Of a DNA stretch of 47,445 nt, positions 8,785-17,264 are shown in pieces. Made by a program: the position numbers and the translations under genes. The stretch is from an uncultured Acidobacteriota bacterium (GTDB lineage: Bacteria; Acidobacteriota; UBA6911; RPQK01; JAJDTT01): the NCBI GenBank assembly GCA_951812665.1, contig CATOST010000053.1, forward strand, positions 1-47,445, in the 5' to 3' direction. Numbering within the stretch: position 1 is the stretch's first letter; the number at the start of each line of letters is the position of its first letter. The notes beneath the pieces are model-generated. The model ran no database searches. It was not told the origin of the DNA and saw only the letters and a program-made list of their open reading frames with translations.

Positions 8785-10143
8785 ATGAAAATGAACCGGC
8801 GAACTTTTGTTTCTTCGAGCGCAGCCGGGTTGACCGGAGCATCCACTGCGTTACGAAGCACGGGCAGGGTGTTGGGAGCAAATGATCGCATCGTCGTCGC
8901 CTTTATAGGAGTGGGCGGGATGGGGCGTTCCAACATACGCGACTTTATTCGTATGGACGACGTCTCTGTCGCCGCCGTTTGCGACGTATGGGAGCACAAT
9001 CGGAATCGCGCCGTCGAGATGACCGGCGGAAAAGCTCGGGCCTTTTCGGATTTTCGTCGAGTGTTGGAACTCGACGAGGTCGATGCCGTCGTGATCAGCA
9101 CTCCCGATCACTGGCATGCCCCTATTGCTATTGCCGCCTGCCAGGCGGGCAAGGATGTGTATGTGGAAAAACCGCTGGCCCGAACCATCCATGAAGGGCG
9201 AAAGATGGTCGAGGCGGCACGCAAACACCAACGCGTTGTGCAGATGGGCACCCAGCAGCGATCGGGGAAGCACTATCAGGAAGTCGTCGAGCTCGTGCGT
9301 CAGGGCAAGCTGGGAAAGGTCACTCGTGTGGCCGCGTGGAACTATAGCAATGAGTCCCCACTAGGGATCGGGAATCCCCCCGACAGCGATCCGCCGCCTG
9401 GTCTGGATTGGGATATGTATCTCGGTCCAGCTCCGAAAGTGCGCTTCAACCCCAACCGATTCATCTATAACTTTAGGTGGTTTTGGGACTATTCGGGAGG
9501 CACCGTGACCGACTGGGGGACGCATCATGTAGATATCGTGCACTGGGCCCTGAATGTCCATGCTCCCCTGGCGGTTTCCACGGCTGGAGCGAAATATGTC
9601 CTGCAGGACAATCGAGAAACTCCGGACACGATAGAGGCGACTTTCGAATACCCGGGCTTCATCTATACCTACTCTTACCGGGTCCTTAACGGGCATACCA
9701 ATCAAGGTCGAAACTTCGGTATCCGGTTCTACGGTACCGACGGCACCCTTTTCGTTGACCGCAAGGGGTACGAGCTGACACCGGAAACCGCAATCATAGA
9801 CCAGCAACCCGTCCCACCCTATCTTGCGCAGCTCGAGAAGCCTTCCCAGCCCTGGGAAGAGACTTGGAGAATGCGGCCGGCCAGAACCGAATACATGGTG
9901 GGAGGCGGATCAGAGCAGCACATTTCGCACGTCCGCAACTTCCTGGATTGCGTGAAGAGTCGGGAGAAGCCCCGCTCTGACGTAGAAATTGGCCACTACT
10001 CCACCACGGCGACACACTTGGTAAACATTGCTTTCCACGCGGGCCGCAAAATTCGTTGGGACGTTGAAACTGAGAGAGTCATTGACGATTCTGAAGCCAA
10101 CGAGTTGTTGCACTACGAATATCGAAAACCGTGGAAACTTTAG
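8785..10143 (+). CDS. Tat-exported Gfo/Idh/MocA family oxidoreductase
   Basis: NAD(P)-dependent sugar or cyclitol oxidoreductase of 452 aa. ATG 8785 is preferred over TTG 8767 because it places a twin-arginine signal at the very N terminus (NRRTFVSSSAAGL), typical of the exported subgroup. The Rossmann motif GVGGMG is at residues 42-47, and the EKP motif that positions the cofactor and catalytic lysine is at 128-130. A C-terminal domain contains TDWGTHHVDIVHW. A GH63-like glycosidase follows after 79 bp on the same strand. The pair may process a glycan and its released sugar, but the substrate is not evident. Confidence 0.92.
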   Translation: MKMNRRTFVSSSAAGLTGASTALRSTGRVLGANDRIVVAFIGVGGMGRSNIRDFIRMDDVSVAAVCDVWEHNRNRAVEMTGGKARAFSDFRRVLELDEVDAVVISTPDHWHAPIAIAACQAGKDVYVEKPLARTIHEGRKMVEAARKHQRVVQMGTQQRSGKHYQEVVELVRQGKLGKVTRVAAWNYSNESPLGIGNPPDSDPPPGLDWDMYLGPAPKVRFNPNRFIYNFRWFWDYSGGTVTDWGTHHVDIVHWALNVHAPLAVSTAGAKYVLQDNRETPDTIEATFEYPGFIYTYSYRVLNGHTNQGRNFGIRFYGTDGTLFVDRKGYELTPETAIIDQQPVPPYLAQLEKPSQPWEETWRMRPARTEYMVGGGSEQHISHVRNFLDCVKSREKPRSDVEIGHYSTTATHLVNIAFHAGRKIRWDVETERVIDDSEANELLHYEYRKPWKL

Positions 10144-10225
10144 TTGGGCTGGAAAGGTTCTGTCACCTGATCCAGCTGCTTGAAGGCGTGGGGCTCACAA
10201 TTACAGCATCGGAGGAAGTCAATTG

Positions 10226-13200
10226 ATGAATTGCACCCTTGGCTCTGAATGGATTCACAAGCTCTCTCGCGTGCGCCGGATCGGGCCCCTAGTCATTGCG
10301 GCTTATTGGATTTTCGGTGGAGCACCATACGCCGGCCAACTTCATGCTTCGAGCCAAGACCAGAAGTTGAGGGTCCTTGCCGACGCTTTCGTCAGCGGTT
10401 CCTGGAATGGAATTCTCTTCGTGGTGGATGATGCCACTGGTTTTCAAGTTCGGGTGGGAACCCGTGCAGAGGGAGGTGACCTGCTGGATGGAGACCATGG
10501 CCCCGGATTTCTGACGGGATTGGAAGAGAGGATGCAAGACCATGAGGCAAGACGCCAGGTTGCTCATCCGGCGAGAGATGTACCTTTCCTTTATAGCTCC
10601 GTAACGGAAGTCGGCCCTCATGCTCCGGACGGCTCCTACGCGCGACTCAGGTGGAACCCTCTATACCCGCTCGATACCGGGTCACGTATTCGTTTGGAGT
10701 GGGCCCGCCTGGACCCGGCCACGCTAGTGGGCCGGGTAGTCTATGAGACTCCCCTCAATTACATGAGCAAGCGACGGACCGTCGACCTCATCCTGGAATC
10801 GTTCAGTCCTCTGGGGTTTGAGGCCCGCTATGAGATCGCTCAATCCGGCGTCAGGGCAGAGTCCGAGTACTGGCCGGTAGTTTGGGAGCATGACTGGAAC
10901 TATTGGAGGTTCCACTTTTCTTCATCTTCTCCTGAGCTCCAATACGATCAAGAACCGGGCCATCGGGACCGCTACTGGAGTCCACAACTGGACGACAGCG
11001 ATTGGACCAAGGTGCGCTGGGGCGCGTACTGGCAGGAAGATCCTGTGTTTCTCAAGCAGAAAGGCTATGGCTGGTATCGGATTCGAATCGCCATACCCGG
11101 GGAAGCGCGGGGGAAGATTCTCCGCCTCAAACTGCATAAAGTCACAGAAGATGACTGGACATACTTGAATGGGGAGTTGGTCGGCCACACGGAAGGGAAA
11201 GAACACGATCGGGTATACCGGATCGAACCAGGCACTGCCGCCTATCGCGGTATCAAATGGGGAACGGAGAATACGCTGGCGGTGCAGGTGCGTTCCGCCG
11301 GAGAATTCGGCGGGATCAGCAGTGGCCCTCACGTCAGGTATGTCCGCCTTGAACCTCCGTTACGCCCCTCTTTGGCGGCGCTCGAATCCAAGCCGAGAAC
11401 CGTGAACTTTGTTTTATTGGCTGGAGACGATCCGGATGACACAGGAACCTATGCCGACCTGCGCTCGCTCCGGAATCAAATCCAACAGAAGTGGCGGCTG
11501 GGAGATTCGAACGGCCAGGCAGCAGCCGCGCTGCTTTTCTACGATCTACACAACGAAACACATTGGCGGCCAGAGAAAAACCACCTCTACTTTGCGGCCA
11601 AAGTGGGATTGGATTCTCACAGCGAGCTTCATGACAGCCTTCAACAGCTCATGAAAAGACAAGACTTGGGGAGGCTCCTGCAAGAGCGTCAGGCAGCTTA
11701 CGAAGCACAGCGGGTCAGAATCCGGGGCGGGTTCGGCGGAACGGCCGAATGGCTGACAAACACCGGCCACTGGGCAAGACTCTACAGCCCCGAACAGAAA
11801 CGGAGCTTCGTGGCAGATTCGCGACGCTGGTTTCTTCCCGATAGCTGGACCTTGTTTGCCAACAGCGCCGTTCTCACGTCTTGGGCCGTCGCTTTGGAAG
11901 ACCAGGCGATTGCCGAGGACACGCTACAGGCTATTCTGGCAGAGGCCCTGCCCGACGGACGGGTGATGAACGCCACCGGAAAATTCATTACCACTCCGGA
12001 TCGTTCTCAAGGCATGTACGCTGCCTACGCGGCTTGGAAGATTTATCAGAAGTGGGGCAATAAACAGTTTCTCCGCGACGTCTATCCCGCCGTGGCGAAC
12101 TGGCACAACTGGTGGTTTGCCGATCGCGGCGATGGCCAAGCCTGGCGGGATGGGAACGGAGATGGGCTGTTGGAGTTGGGCTGCAATATGTCCCCTTTCG
12201 ACGCCCCCCAACCACCCCGCGATTCTTTTGAATACGGGCTACACCATCAGGGTGCGATGTGGGAATCCTACGATGACAGTCCGATGTGGGGTTACTACAC
12301 GAAGGGCATCTCCGTTCACCCTCGGCAATTCTGGGGCGAAAAAGGGGTGAATTACGTGTTCCGCACGTCAACACTGAACCTGAACACGCTCGTCGCCAAT
12401 AGCATGTATGCCCTCAGCGCAGACATGCTCGTCCGGATCGCTCGTGAACTCGGATACACGGAAGACGAGTCTGTATTCCGGGGGCAATACCGCACAATTC
12501 GGAAACTGATCAACGAGCACTTCTGGGACCCTGAAACAGGAACCTACCGCGATCGGTTCTGGAAGAGTGCCGGGGGACATTTGAGCAGTCGCAAGTCCCC
12601 GGTGATGTTTTACACGATGGCCGCCGGCGTCCCCACTCGAGAGCAGGCTGACCGTCTCGTTTACGAGCACATGCTCAACCCCAAAGAGTTCTGGGGGGAG
12701 TGGGTTCTACCCACAATTTCTCGCGACGATCCTGCCTACGCCGAACAATACTACTGGCGCGGCACGATTTGGCCGACTACGAACTTGATTCCCTACGAGG
12801 GACTCAAGCGCTACGGCTATGACGACGTCGCTGCCCAGTTGGCTGACAAGACCTACCGGCTACTGAAGAAGAACTGGCAAGCGCACGGAGGACTATACGA
12901 AAACTACAACTCCATGACCGGCGAGGGTGATCCCAAAGGGCGGGGCGGTTCGACGATTCACTATGCGTGGAGTACCAGTCTAGCCATCATCCCTGTGATG
13001 GAATGCATCGACCAGGAAGCCTGGGGAGGCTTGCGCTTTGGTTCGCTGGGGCTGAAAGAGACTACCCGCATCCGCAACTTTCCGCTTCGAGGCCACATCT
13101 ACGATGCAATCATCGGTGCGGACCAGACTGAGCTGCAACGCGACGGCAAGACTGTCTTCGTTGCCAACACCGCGGCTGTGGTACGTGAGTTCGAGTGGAG

Positions 13201-13408
13201 CCCGACACGCGTTCGGTTCCGAATCAAGACCCCTGAAGATGCCGCCGATTCTACCGTCACCGTCTCCGGACTTGAACTGGTAGGCGACGCTGCGGTCGTA
13301 CGCCTCGACGGTCAACCGGTTGCAAGATCGGCAAGAGGTTCGTCAGTAAGCTTTCCGCTACCCGTTGGGAGTCATCTGGTGGAAATTGACACCACTATGT
13401 CCCCCTGA
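10226..13408 (+). CDS. exported GH63/MGH1-like glycoside hydrolase with beta-galactosidase-type jelly-roll insert
   Basis: About 1060 aa. A GGAGGA ribosome site at 10211-10216 supports ATG 10226, with TTG 10223 possible. An N-terminal hydrophobic signal (IGPLVIAAYWIFGGAPYAG) precedes a beta-sandwich region. Next comes a galactose-binding-like module at about residues 245-365 (RYWSPQLDDSDWTKVRW). The (alpha/alpha)6 catalytic barrel spans about 530-930 and contains YYWRGTIWPTTNLIPYEG and HFWDPETGTYRDRFW, resembling glucosidases of GH63 and MGH1-like proteins. A small beta domain ends the protein. Alpha-glucosidase or related activity is inferred, and the exact linkage cannot be read from sequence. 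Confidence 0.85.
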   Translation: MNCTLGSEWIHKLSRVRRIGPLVIAAYWIFGGAPYAGQLHASSQDQKLRVLADAFVSGSWNGILFVVDDATGFQVRVGTRAEGGDLLDGDHGPGFLTGLEERMQDHEARRQVAHPARDVPFLYSSVTEVGPHAPDGSYARLRWNPLYPLDTGSRIRLEWARLDPATLVGRVVYETPLNYMSKRRTVDLILESFSPLGFEARYEIAQSGVRAESEYWPVVWEHDWNYWRFHFSSSSPELQYDQEPGHRDRYWSPQLDDSDWTKVRWGAYWQEDPVFLKQKGYGWYRIRIAIPGEARGKILRLKLHKVTEDDWTYLNGELVGHTEGKEHDRVYRIEPGTAAYRGIKWGTENTLAVQVRSAGEFGGISSGPHVRYVRLEPPLRPSLAALESKPRTVNFVLLAGDDPDDTGTYADLRSLRNQIQQKWRLGDSNGQAAAALLFYDLHNETHWRPEKNHLYFAAKVGLDSHSELHDSLQQLMKRQDLGRLLQERQAAYEAQRVRIRGGFGGTAEWLTNTGHWARLYSPEQKRSFVADSRRWFLPDSWTLFANSAVLTSWAVALEDQAIAEDTLQAILAEALPDGRVMNATGKFITTPDRSQGMYAAYAAWKIYQKWGNKQFLRDVYPAVANWHNWWFADRGDGQAWRDGNGDGLLELGCNMSPFDAPQPPRDSFEYGLHHQGAMWESYDDSPMWGYYTKGISVHPRQFWGEKGVNYVFRTSTLNLNTLVANSMYALSADMLVRIARELGYTEDESVFRGQYRTIRKLINEHFWDPETGTYRDRFWKSAGGHLSSRKSPVMFYTMAAGVPTREQADRLVYEHMLNPKEFWGEWVLPTISRDDPAYAEQYYWRGTIWPTTNLIPYEGLKRYGYDDVAAQLADKTYRLLKKNWQAHGGLYENYNSMTGEGDPKGRGGSTIHYAWSTSLAIIPVMECIDQEAWGGLRFGSLGLKETTRIRNFPLRGHIYDAIIGADQTELQRDGKTVFVANTAAVVREFEWSPTRVRFRIKTPEDAADSTVTVSGLELVGDAAVVRLDGQPVARSARGSSVSFPLPVGSHLVEIDTTMSP

Positions 13409-13535
13409 AGCGTTTGGCGCAGTCGGGGTTTCAACTTTGCCCTTCGTAGCAGGTCGGCTCGGTGTTAGCGTCGGCGATTCGCCACCAAGTCCAATGCAGG
13501 GACCGGGCTGACGGATCAAAGTTCCGCTGTGCTGG

Positions 13536-14522
13536 TCAGGATCCGTAAATCTCGGGATTGACCACGTATTCGGGTCTGCGCCCCGCCAGTACGTCGAGTA
13601 TGGCCTGAGCCGCCTCGCGGGACATCAGATCCAGCGTCTCAACCGTCGCCCCGGCAATGTGGGGTGTGAGCAGAGTGTTTGGCGCCTTGCACAGTGGATG
13701 ATCTTCGGGAAGCGGCTCTCTCTCAAAGACATCCAGCGCGGCTCCTGCGATCGTTCCCTCGCCCAGGGCTTCCGCCAGAGCTGCCTCATCGATCACTGCC
13801 CCGCGGGAAGTGTTGACGATCCGGGCGCTGGACTTCATGAGGGCCAACCTCTGCGAATTGATAAGGTGCCGTGTCTGCGCTGTCAGTGGTATGTGGAGCG
13901 TTAGATAGTCGGCCTTTCTCAAAACGGACTCGACGGAGTCCTCGATCACCGCCGGCCCGTCGTAGTTGTCCGGGCTGACCAGAGGATCGTAAGCAAGGAC
14001 CTCCATTTCCAAGCCGCGGCTGGCTTTCTCGGCAACGCGACAGCCGATTCTTCCCAAGCCGAGAATCCCGAGTGTCTTGCCGGCCAGTTCGACACCGCGA
14101 AGGCCGCTGCGGTCAAAGCTGCCGTCACGTGTCGACGCGTCAGCCGAGACAATCTGGCGCGCGAGTCCCAGCATCAATGTGAGCACGTGCTCGGCAACCC
14201 CGTTGCCGACCGCGGTCGGTGTGTAGGTGACTGGAATGCCGTGCGCGGTTGCCGCCTTACAGTCAATGCTGTCCACACCGACCCCGTGCTTGGCAATCAC
14301 TTTCAAGCGTGCCGCCCGCTTGAGGTCGGCTGCCGTGACCGAGAAAAGTCTGATCACCACTGCTTCCGATTCGTACAGGAATTCCTTCATCTGCGTGTCG
14401 GAGAGTGGCCCCGATATTCCGTGGCTGCCCTCCCACGGCGCGATACAGTCGCACCGGGCCTTGAGCATCCGGAGACCGCTCGCCGCGATCTCTTCGGGCA
14501 GAAAGACCTTACCCAGTTTCAT
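13536..14522 (-). CDS. D-isomer-specific 2-hydroxyacid dehydrogenase (phosphoglycerate dehydrogenase-like)
   Basis: 328 aa, the normal length for a single-domain-pair member without an ACT domain. The NAD-binding motif GLGRIG lies at residues 155-160. The catalytic Arg240 (NTSRGAVIDE), Glu269 (FEREPLP) and His288 (LTPHIAGAT) are all in place. It interconverts a D-2-hydroxyacid and a 2-oxoacid. SerA-like annotation is possible, but without the regulatory domain a catabolic hydroxyacid substrate is as likely. It stands alone, transcribed towards the glycosidase gene, and its start lies about 90 bp from the tRNA fragment. Confidence 0.92.
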   Translation of the reverse strand: MKLGKVFLPEEIAASGLRMLKARCDCIAPWEGSHGISGPLSDTQMKEFLYESEAVVIRLFSVTAADLKRAARLKVIAKHGVGVDSIDCKAATAHGIPVTYTPTAVGNGVAEHVLTLMLGLARQIVSADASTRDGSFDRSGLRGVELAGKTLGILGLGRIGCRVAEKASRGLEMEVLAYDPLVSPDNYDGPAVIEDSVESVLRKADYLTLHIPLTAQTRHLINSQRLALMKSSARIVNTSRGAVIDEAALAEALGEGTIAGAALDVFEREPLPEDHPLCKAPNTLLTPHIAGATVETLDLMSREAAQAILDVLAGRRPEYVVNPEIYGS

Positions 14523-14614
14523 TTCTTCAGGACCTCGGTGTAAGCGCGAACATCGCGCCGGACACTCGCATCATTCTACTCGTAGAACCAACAAAATAGA
14601 CAACCTGCGTTATT

Positions 14615-14656
14615 CTGTTAACCGGAAGGTTGTAGGTTCGAGTCCTACCTGAGGAC
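14615..14656 (+). pseudogene. 3' half of a tRNA-Asn(GTT) gene; putative att site
   Basis: From the anticodon loop onward the sequence is a good tRNA: loop CTGTTAA with anticodon GTT at 14617-14619, then CCGGA as the 3' anticodon stem and a five-base variable loop. A perfect 5-bp T stem GTAGG/CCTAC encloses TTCGAGT, and the 3' acceptor strand CTGAGGA follows. The bases upstream of the loop do not pair with CCGGA and there is no D arm or 5' acceptor strand, so this is not a functional gene. Displaced tRNA 3' ends of this kind are left by tyrosine-integrase elements that recombine in the anticodon loop. No integrase gene is visible nearby. Confidence 0.7.
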
Positions 14657-14990
14657 CCTCTTCCAATTTAAGGACAACTATTGGAGCGCTTTTTCAACGT
14701 CTCCAGCGGGAATGCCCGCCCAATCGGCGGATAACAGTCACGGCGGGACTGAATGCGTTCCCAGTCGATTAGCTGGTGGGCGAATTCTCGCTGAACTGGT
14801 TCGTGTTGAGGCTTGTTCACTTGTCATATCTCATAGGCCGGCCAGAGGAACTTGCGTCGCTCCCGTTCGTAACGAATGAGCTTGTCGATCCGGGTGACCA
14901 ACTAGACTTCGATCAGGTGGGCGCCGGGATCCGGGAGTCCCAGGCCAGCGAACAATTGCCGCTGCCGCGTTCCATCATTATCGGTCTCCC
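14657..14990. other. gene-poor scar with one degraded coding remnant
   Basis: No intact gene is supported here. On the minus strand, roughly 14943-14824, a frame reads LGLPDPGAHLIEV, a stop, then LVTRIDKLIRYERERRKFLW and a short tail ending in TGA. This looks like the decayed end of an unidentified protein. A further 50-codon open stretch on the minus strand (about 14817-14670) has no recognisable similarity. The interval lies between the tRNA fragment and the decayed toxin-antitoxin unit. Confidence 0.4.
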
Positions 14991-15296
14991 TTACCCGTCA
15001 AGGGCGCGCACGACCGCCTCGGGGTCGCGGTCGATAACCGTCAACAGGACGCGCGCCGCGCGGTCGGGGACCCGTCGGCCCTGTTCCCAGTCTTGAACCG
15101 CACGGGCGTCCAATCCGAATCGATCGGCGAACTTCTGGCGGCTGAGTTTCATGCGTTTGCGCAGCGCAACAATGTGCTCTGCGGCCGGATCATCGACGAT
15201 TCGGCAAGGAAGCGGCGTTTCACCACGCACGTGGGCAAGTACCTCTTCCAAGGCCTCTTCCACCTCGCGTCCCACTCGGGTGCGCTGAGTCGTCAT
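14991..15296 (-). CDS. HigA2/NadS-like XRE-family antitoxin (partner toxin is decayed)
   Basis: 101-aa DNA-binding protein with a Cro/C1 helix-turn-helix at about residues 45-85 (ALRKRMKLSRQKFADRFG then ARAVQDWEQGRRVPDRAAR). This matches the COG2944-type antitoxins that follow COG4737 RelE-like toxins. Its ATG overlaps the stop codon of the upstream toxin reading frame (ATGA arrangement), showing an original two-gene operon. The antitoxin frame is intact while the toxin is broken. It may persist as an autoregulator or simply not yet have decayed. Confidence 0.82.
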   Translation of the reverse strand: MTTQRTRVGREVEEALEEVLAHVRGETPLPCRIVDDPAAEHIVALRKRMKLSRQKFADRFGLDARAVQDWEQGRRVPDRAARVLLTVIDRDPEAVVRALDG

Positions 15297-15626
15297 CGGT
15301 ATTTCTCCTCGTTCTTGATTGCGGCCACAAGCCGCGTAAGCGCCTTCCTGTCACCTGAACGCAGGTCGTCCCGACCCGCATTGGCGTACGCGGTCAGCAA
15401 TTAAACCGCCTCGGGTCGTGCGTGATGAAAATAGATCGTGCGGATTCCACCCCGCTTGCCCCGTGCCGGTCCCCCTCAGTGCAGTTTCCGTAGCCCTCCG
15501 GTTTCCCCGAATCACTGGCGCAGCGCCCGGGTCGGCGGCGATGGCTACCTCCATGGCCTGTCGATCTGCTTCCGGCAGGAGCTTGCGCACCGCTCGCTCA
15601 TACGTCTTGGTGACGAAGGCACGCAC
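15293..15626 (-). pseudogene. RelE/HigB2-type toxin pseudogene (one frameshift, two in-frame stops)
   Basis: Starting at GTG 15626 the frame reads VRAFVTKTYERAVRKLLPEA and continues to AAPVIRG. Homology then continues in another frame: GLRKLH, a TGA stop, GGPARGKRGGIRTIYFHHAR, PEAV, a TAA stop, LLTAYANAGRDDLRS and ALTRLVAAIKNEEKYR, ending in a TGA that overlaps the antitoxin ATG. The order of motifs is that of the COG4737 RelE-superfamily toxins, which cleave translating mRNA. One frameshift near 15515 and two stop codons make it non-functional. Confidence 0.75.
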
Positions 15627-15635
15627 GAACGTAAT

Positions 15636-15652
15636 GTGCGGCAGTGCCGCAC
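15636..15652. promoter_or_regulatory. palindrome upstream of the decayed toxin-antitoxin operon
   Basis: GTGCGGCA and TGCCGCAC form a perfect 8-bp inverted repeat around a single G, ten bases upstream of the toxin GTG. Type II antitoxins with a helix-turn-helix bind palindromes of this size at their own promoter, so this is a plausible operator for the antitoxin at 14991-15296. No binding-site consensus for this family was checked. Confidence 0.4.
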
Positions 15653-15861
15653 TGTGTGTCAAACGGAAATCCGGGCGAGCCGTCTTCCGGTGGGAGTTCC
15701 GGATCGGCCCAGCCACTCCCGGAGTAGCGCTGTCGGAGGGGGCGCCATCGTGACAGGGCGATCGAAAATCCGCTTGACATCACTTCCGCCTCCGATTTTC
15801 ATGAGCGATCGGGAAGCAATCGGCGTCTATCGCACTTCCTGGTCTGCGAGCCTTCAGAAAC

Positions 15862-15990
15862 GGAGAACCGGATCCGAAGGCATGGAGCAACTTCACGGAC
15901 CCGGAGAGCGGGATCATGAACACCAGCACGGAAGGGTTCCGGCAGTGCTACAACGTGCAGGTGACGGTAGAGGGTGAGCATGGGCGTGGT
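15862..15990 (+). mobile_element. transposase remnant (IS1182/IS5-like DDE fragment)
   Basis: One frame translates as PDPKAWSNFTDPESGIMNTS followed by TEGFRQCYNVQVTVEGEH. This matches the region of IS1182-type and related IS5-group transposases where NFTDPESRIM precedes a YNAQ(A/V)AV motif next to the catalytic core. Only about 40 codons survive. No start, no stop in register and no terminal inverted repeats can be seen. It abuts the 5' side of the orphan higA gene, where a higB toxin would be expected. Confidence 0.6.
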
Positions 15991-16079
15991 CCTCATCAGC
16001 ACTGGTATTCTGGTCTGCCGGATCTTGCGTCGTTGGCCCCGCTGACTTGATTGTTACTGAAGCCAAGGAGAAGGCAGCC

Positions 16080-16373
16080 ATGCCAATGAAGAATCCGCCC
16101 CATCCGGGCCGCATCGTTCGGCAGGATTGTATCGATGCTCTTGAACTGACCGTGACCCGGGCAGCCGAACTTCTCAGTGTGACCCTTCAGAACCTGAGTA
16201 ACTTGGTCAACGAAAAGGCGGGCATTTCTGCCGAAATGGCCATCCGCCTGGAGAAGATCGGATGGTCCACGGCCGACAATTGGATGCGGTTGCAGGCCAC
16301 CTACGATCTCGCCCAAGCACGCCGTACCCAGGACCAGATCAAGGTTGAGCGCTACGAGCCCTATCACGCCTGA
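16080..16373 (+). CDS. higA: HigA family addiction-module antidote protein (XRE type), orphan
   Basis: 97-aa HigA antitoxin with the family signature at the N terminus (MKNPPHPGRIVR) and a helix-turn-helix TRAAELLSVTLQNLSNLVNE. AAGGAG at 16065-16070 lies 9 bp before ATG 16080, which decides this start over the longer frame. HigA normally follows the HigB toxin gene, but upstream there is only a transposase remnant. The frame GPADLIVTEAKEKAA just before the ATG may be the last codons of a destroyed higB, which typically ends GPADVEIVDYH. The protein may now act only as a regulator. Confidence 0.85.
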   Translation: MPMKNPPHPGRIVRQDCIDALELTVTRAAELLSVTLQNLSNLVNEKAGISAEMAIRLEKIGWSTADNWMRLQATYDLAQARRTQDQIKVERYEPYHA

Positions 16374-16448
16374 GGTCGGCGCCGTTGCAGCAATTGTCCA
16401 GAATCAGGATCCGAATTAGAGATAGTGCTGTTGAAGGTCCGGTTTCGG

Positions 16449-17264
16449 TCACGATGCAACCCAGTGGCGAAAGAGCGGCTTGACGTTTTCCGGCAGGCCG
16501 TCGTAGACGGGCCGGGGCACGGGAACGACGACGTTGTCCATGATCCCGGTCTCGTCCACCATCCGGGTCCGTTCCACCGAGCCCGGCATCAGGATGTCCA
16601 GGTTCAACCACCAGGGCGCGTAACGCACGGCCATTCCCACCCGGGGCCGGTCGCTCACGTTGTGGGAGATGGCGTGCCAGAGCCGGCTGTCGAAAAGTAG
16701 GACGCTGCCCGCGTCGCCTGTCGCCCGGATCTCGCTGGGGAATGTATCCATGGGGTCGACCCCGATGTCCCCGGTGGGATTGTTGGGCTGCCGGTGACTG
16801 CCGGGCACGATGATGGTGGCGCCCGTCTCCTCGGTGAAGGGGGAGAGCATCCAGAGGGTGGTCAGGTGCTGGACCGCATCGGGATAGGGGGCGGGAATGT
16901 GTCCGGCGTTGTGTTGATTGAAGGGCCAGTCGGCGTGCAGCTTCCCGCGCTGGTTTCCCGGATAGCTGATGTGGGCCGTGGTGTAGGAGATCCGGTAGTG
17001 GGGTCCGAACAGGGTCTCGGCCACCCCCAGAATACGAGGGTCCGCCAGGTAGGGCGCGAAGGACTGATCGTAGGCCAGGAGTCCCTTTCGGCTGCCCAGT
17101 CCCTGGATGTTCTCTCCCGTCCCGTGCCGGGCCACCGTCTCTTCCACGTGCTTGCAGATCGGGCCGACCCGATCCGCGGGGATGACCCCCTCCAGCACGG
17201 TCCACCCCTGCAGTTCCAGGTGCATGAGCGCCTTCCGGACGATGCTTTCCGTGTCTTGTTTCAT
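16449..17264 (-). CDS. phytanoyl-CoA dioxygenase family protein (Fe(II)/2-oxoglutarate oxygenase)
   Basis: 271 aa, the usual length of bacterial PhyH proteins. The facial triad is visible: His110 and Asp112 in KLHADWPF, and the distal His197 in SRLWHAISHN. Arg206 or Arg208 is positioned to bind 2-oxoglutarate (RPRVGMAVRYAP). It would hydroxylate a small organic substrate of unknown identity. Its start overlaps the stop of the Ldh_2 gene by 4 bp (ATGA), so it ends a minus-strand operon of catabolic genes. Confidence 0.92.
   Translation of the reverse strand: MKQDTESIVRKALMHLELQGWTVLEGVIPADRVGPICKHVEETVARHGTGENIQGLGSRKGLLAYDQSFAPYLADPRILGVAETLFGPHYRISYTTAHISYPGNQRGKLHADWPFNQHNAGHIPAPYPDAVQHLTTLWMLSPFTEETGATIIVPGSHRQPNNPTGDIGVDPMDTFPSEIRATGDAGSVLLFDSRLWHAISHNVSDRPRVGMAVRYAPWWLNLDILMPGSVERTRMVDETGIMDNVVVPVPRPVYDGLPENVKPLFRHWVAS

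Noticed and set aside
14615..14656. Functional tRNA-Asn gene
   Set aside because: No 5' acceptor strand, no D arm and no pairing for the 5' anticodon stem.
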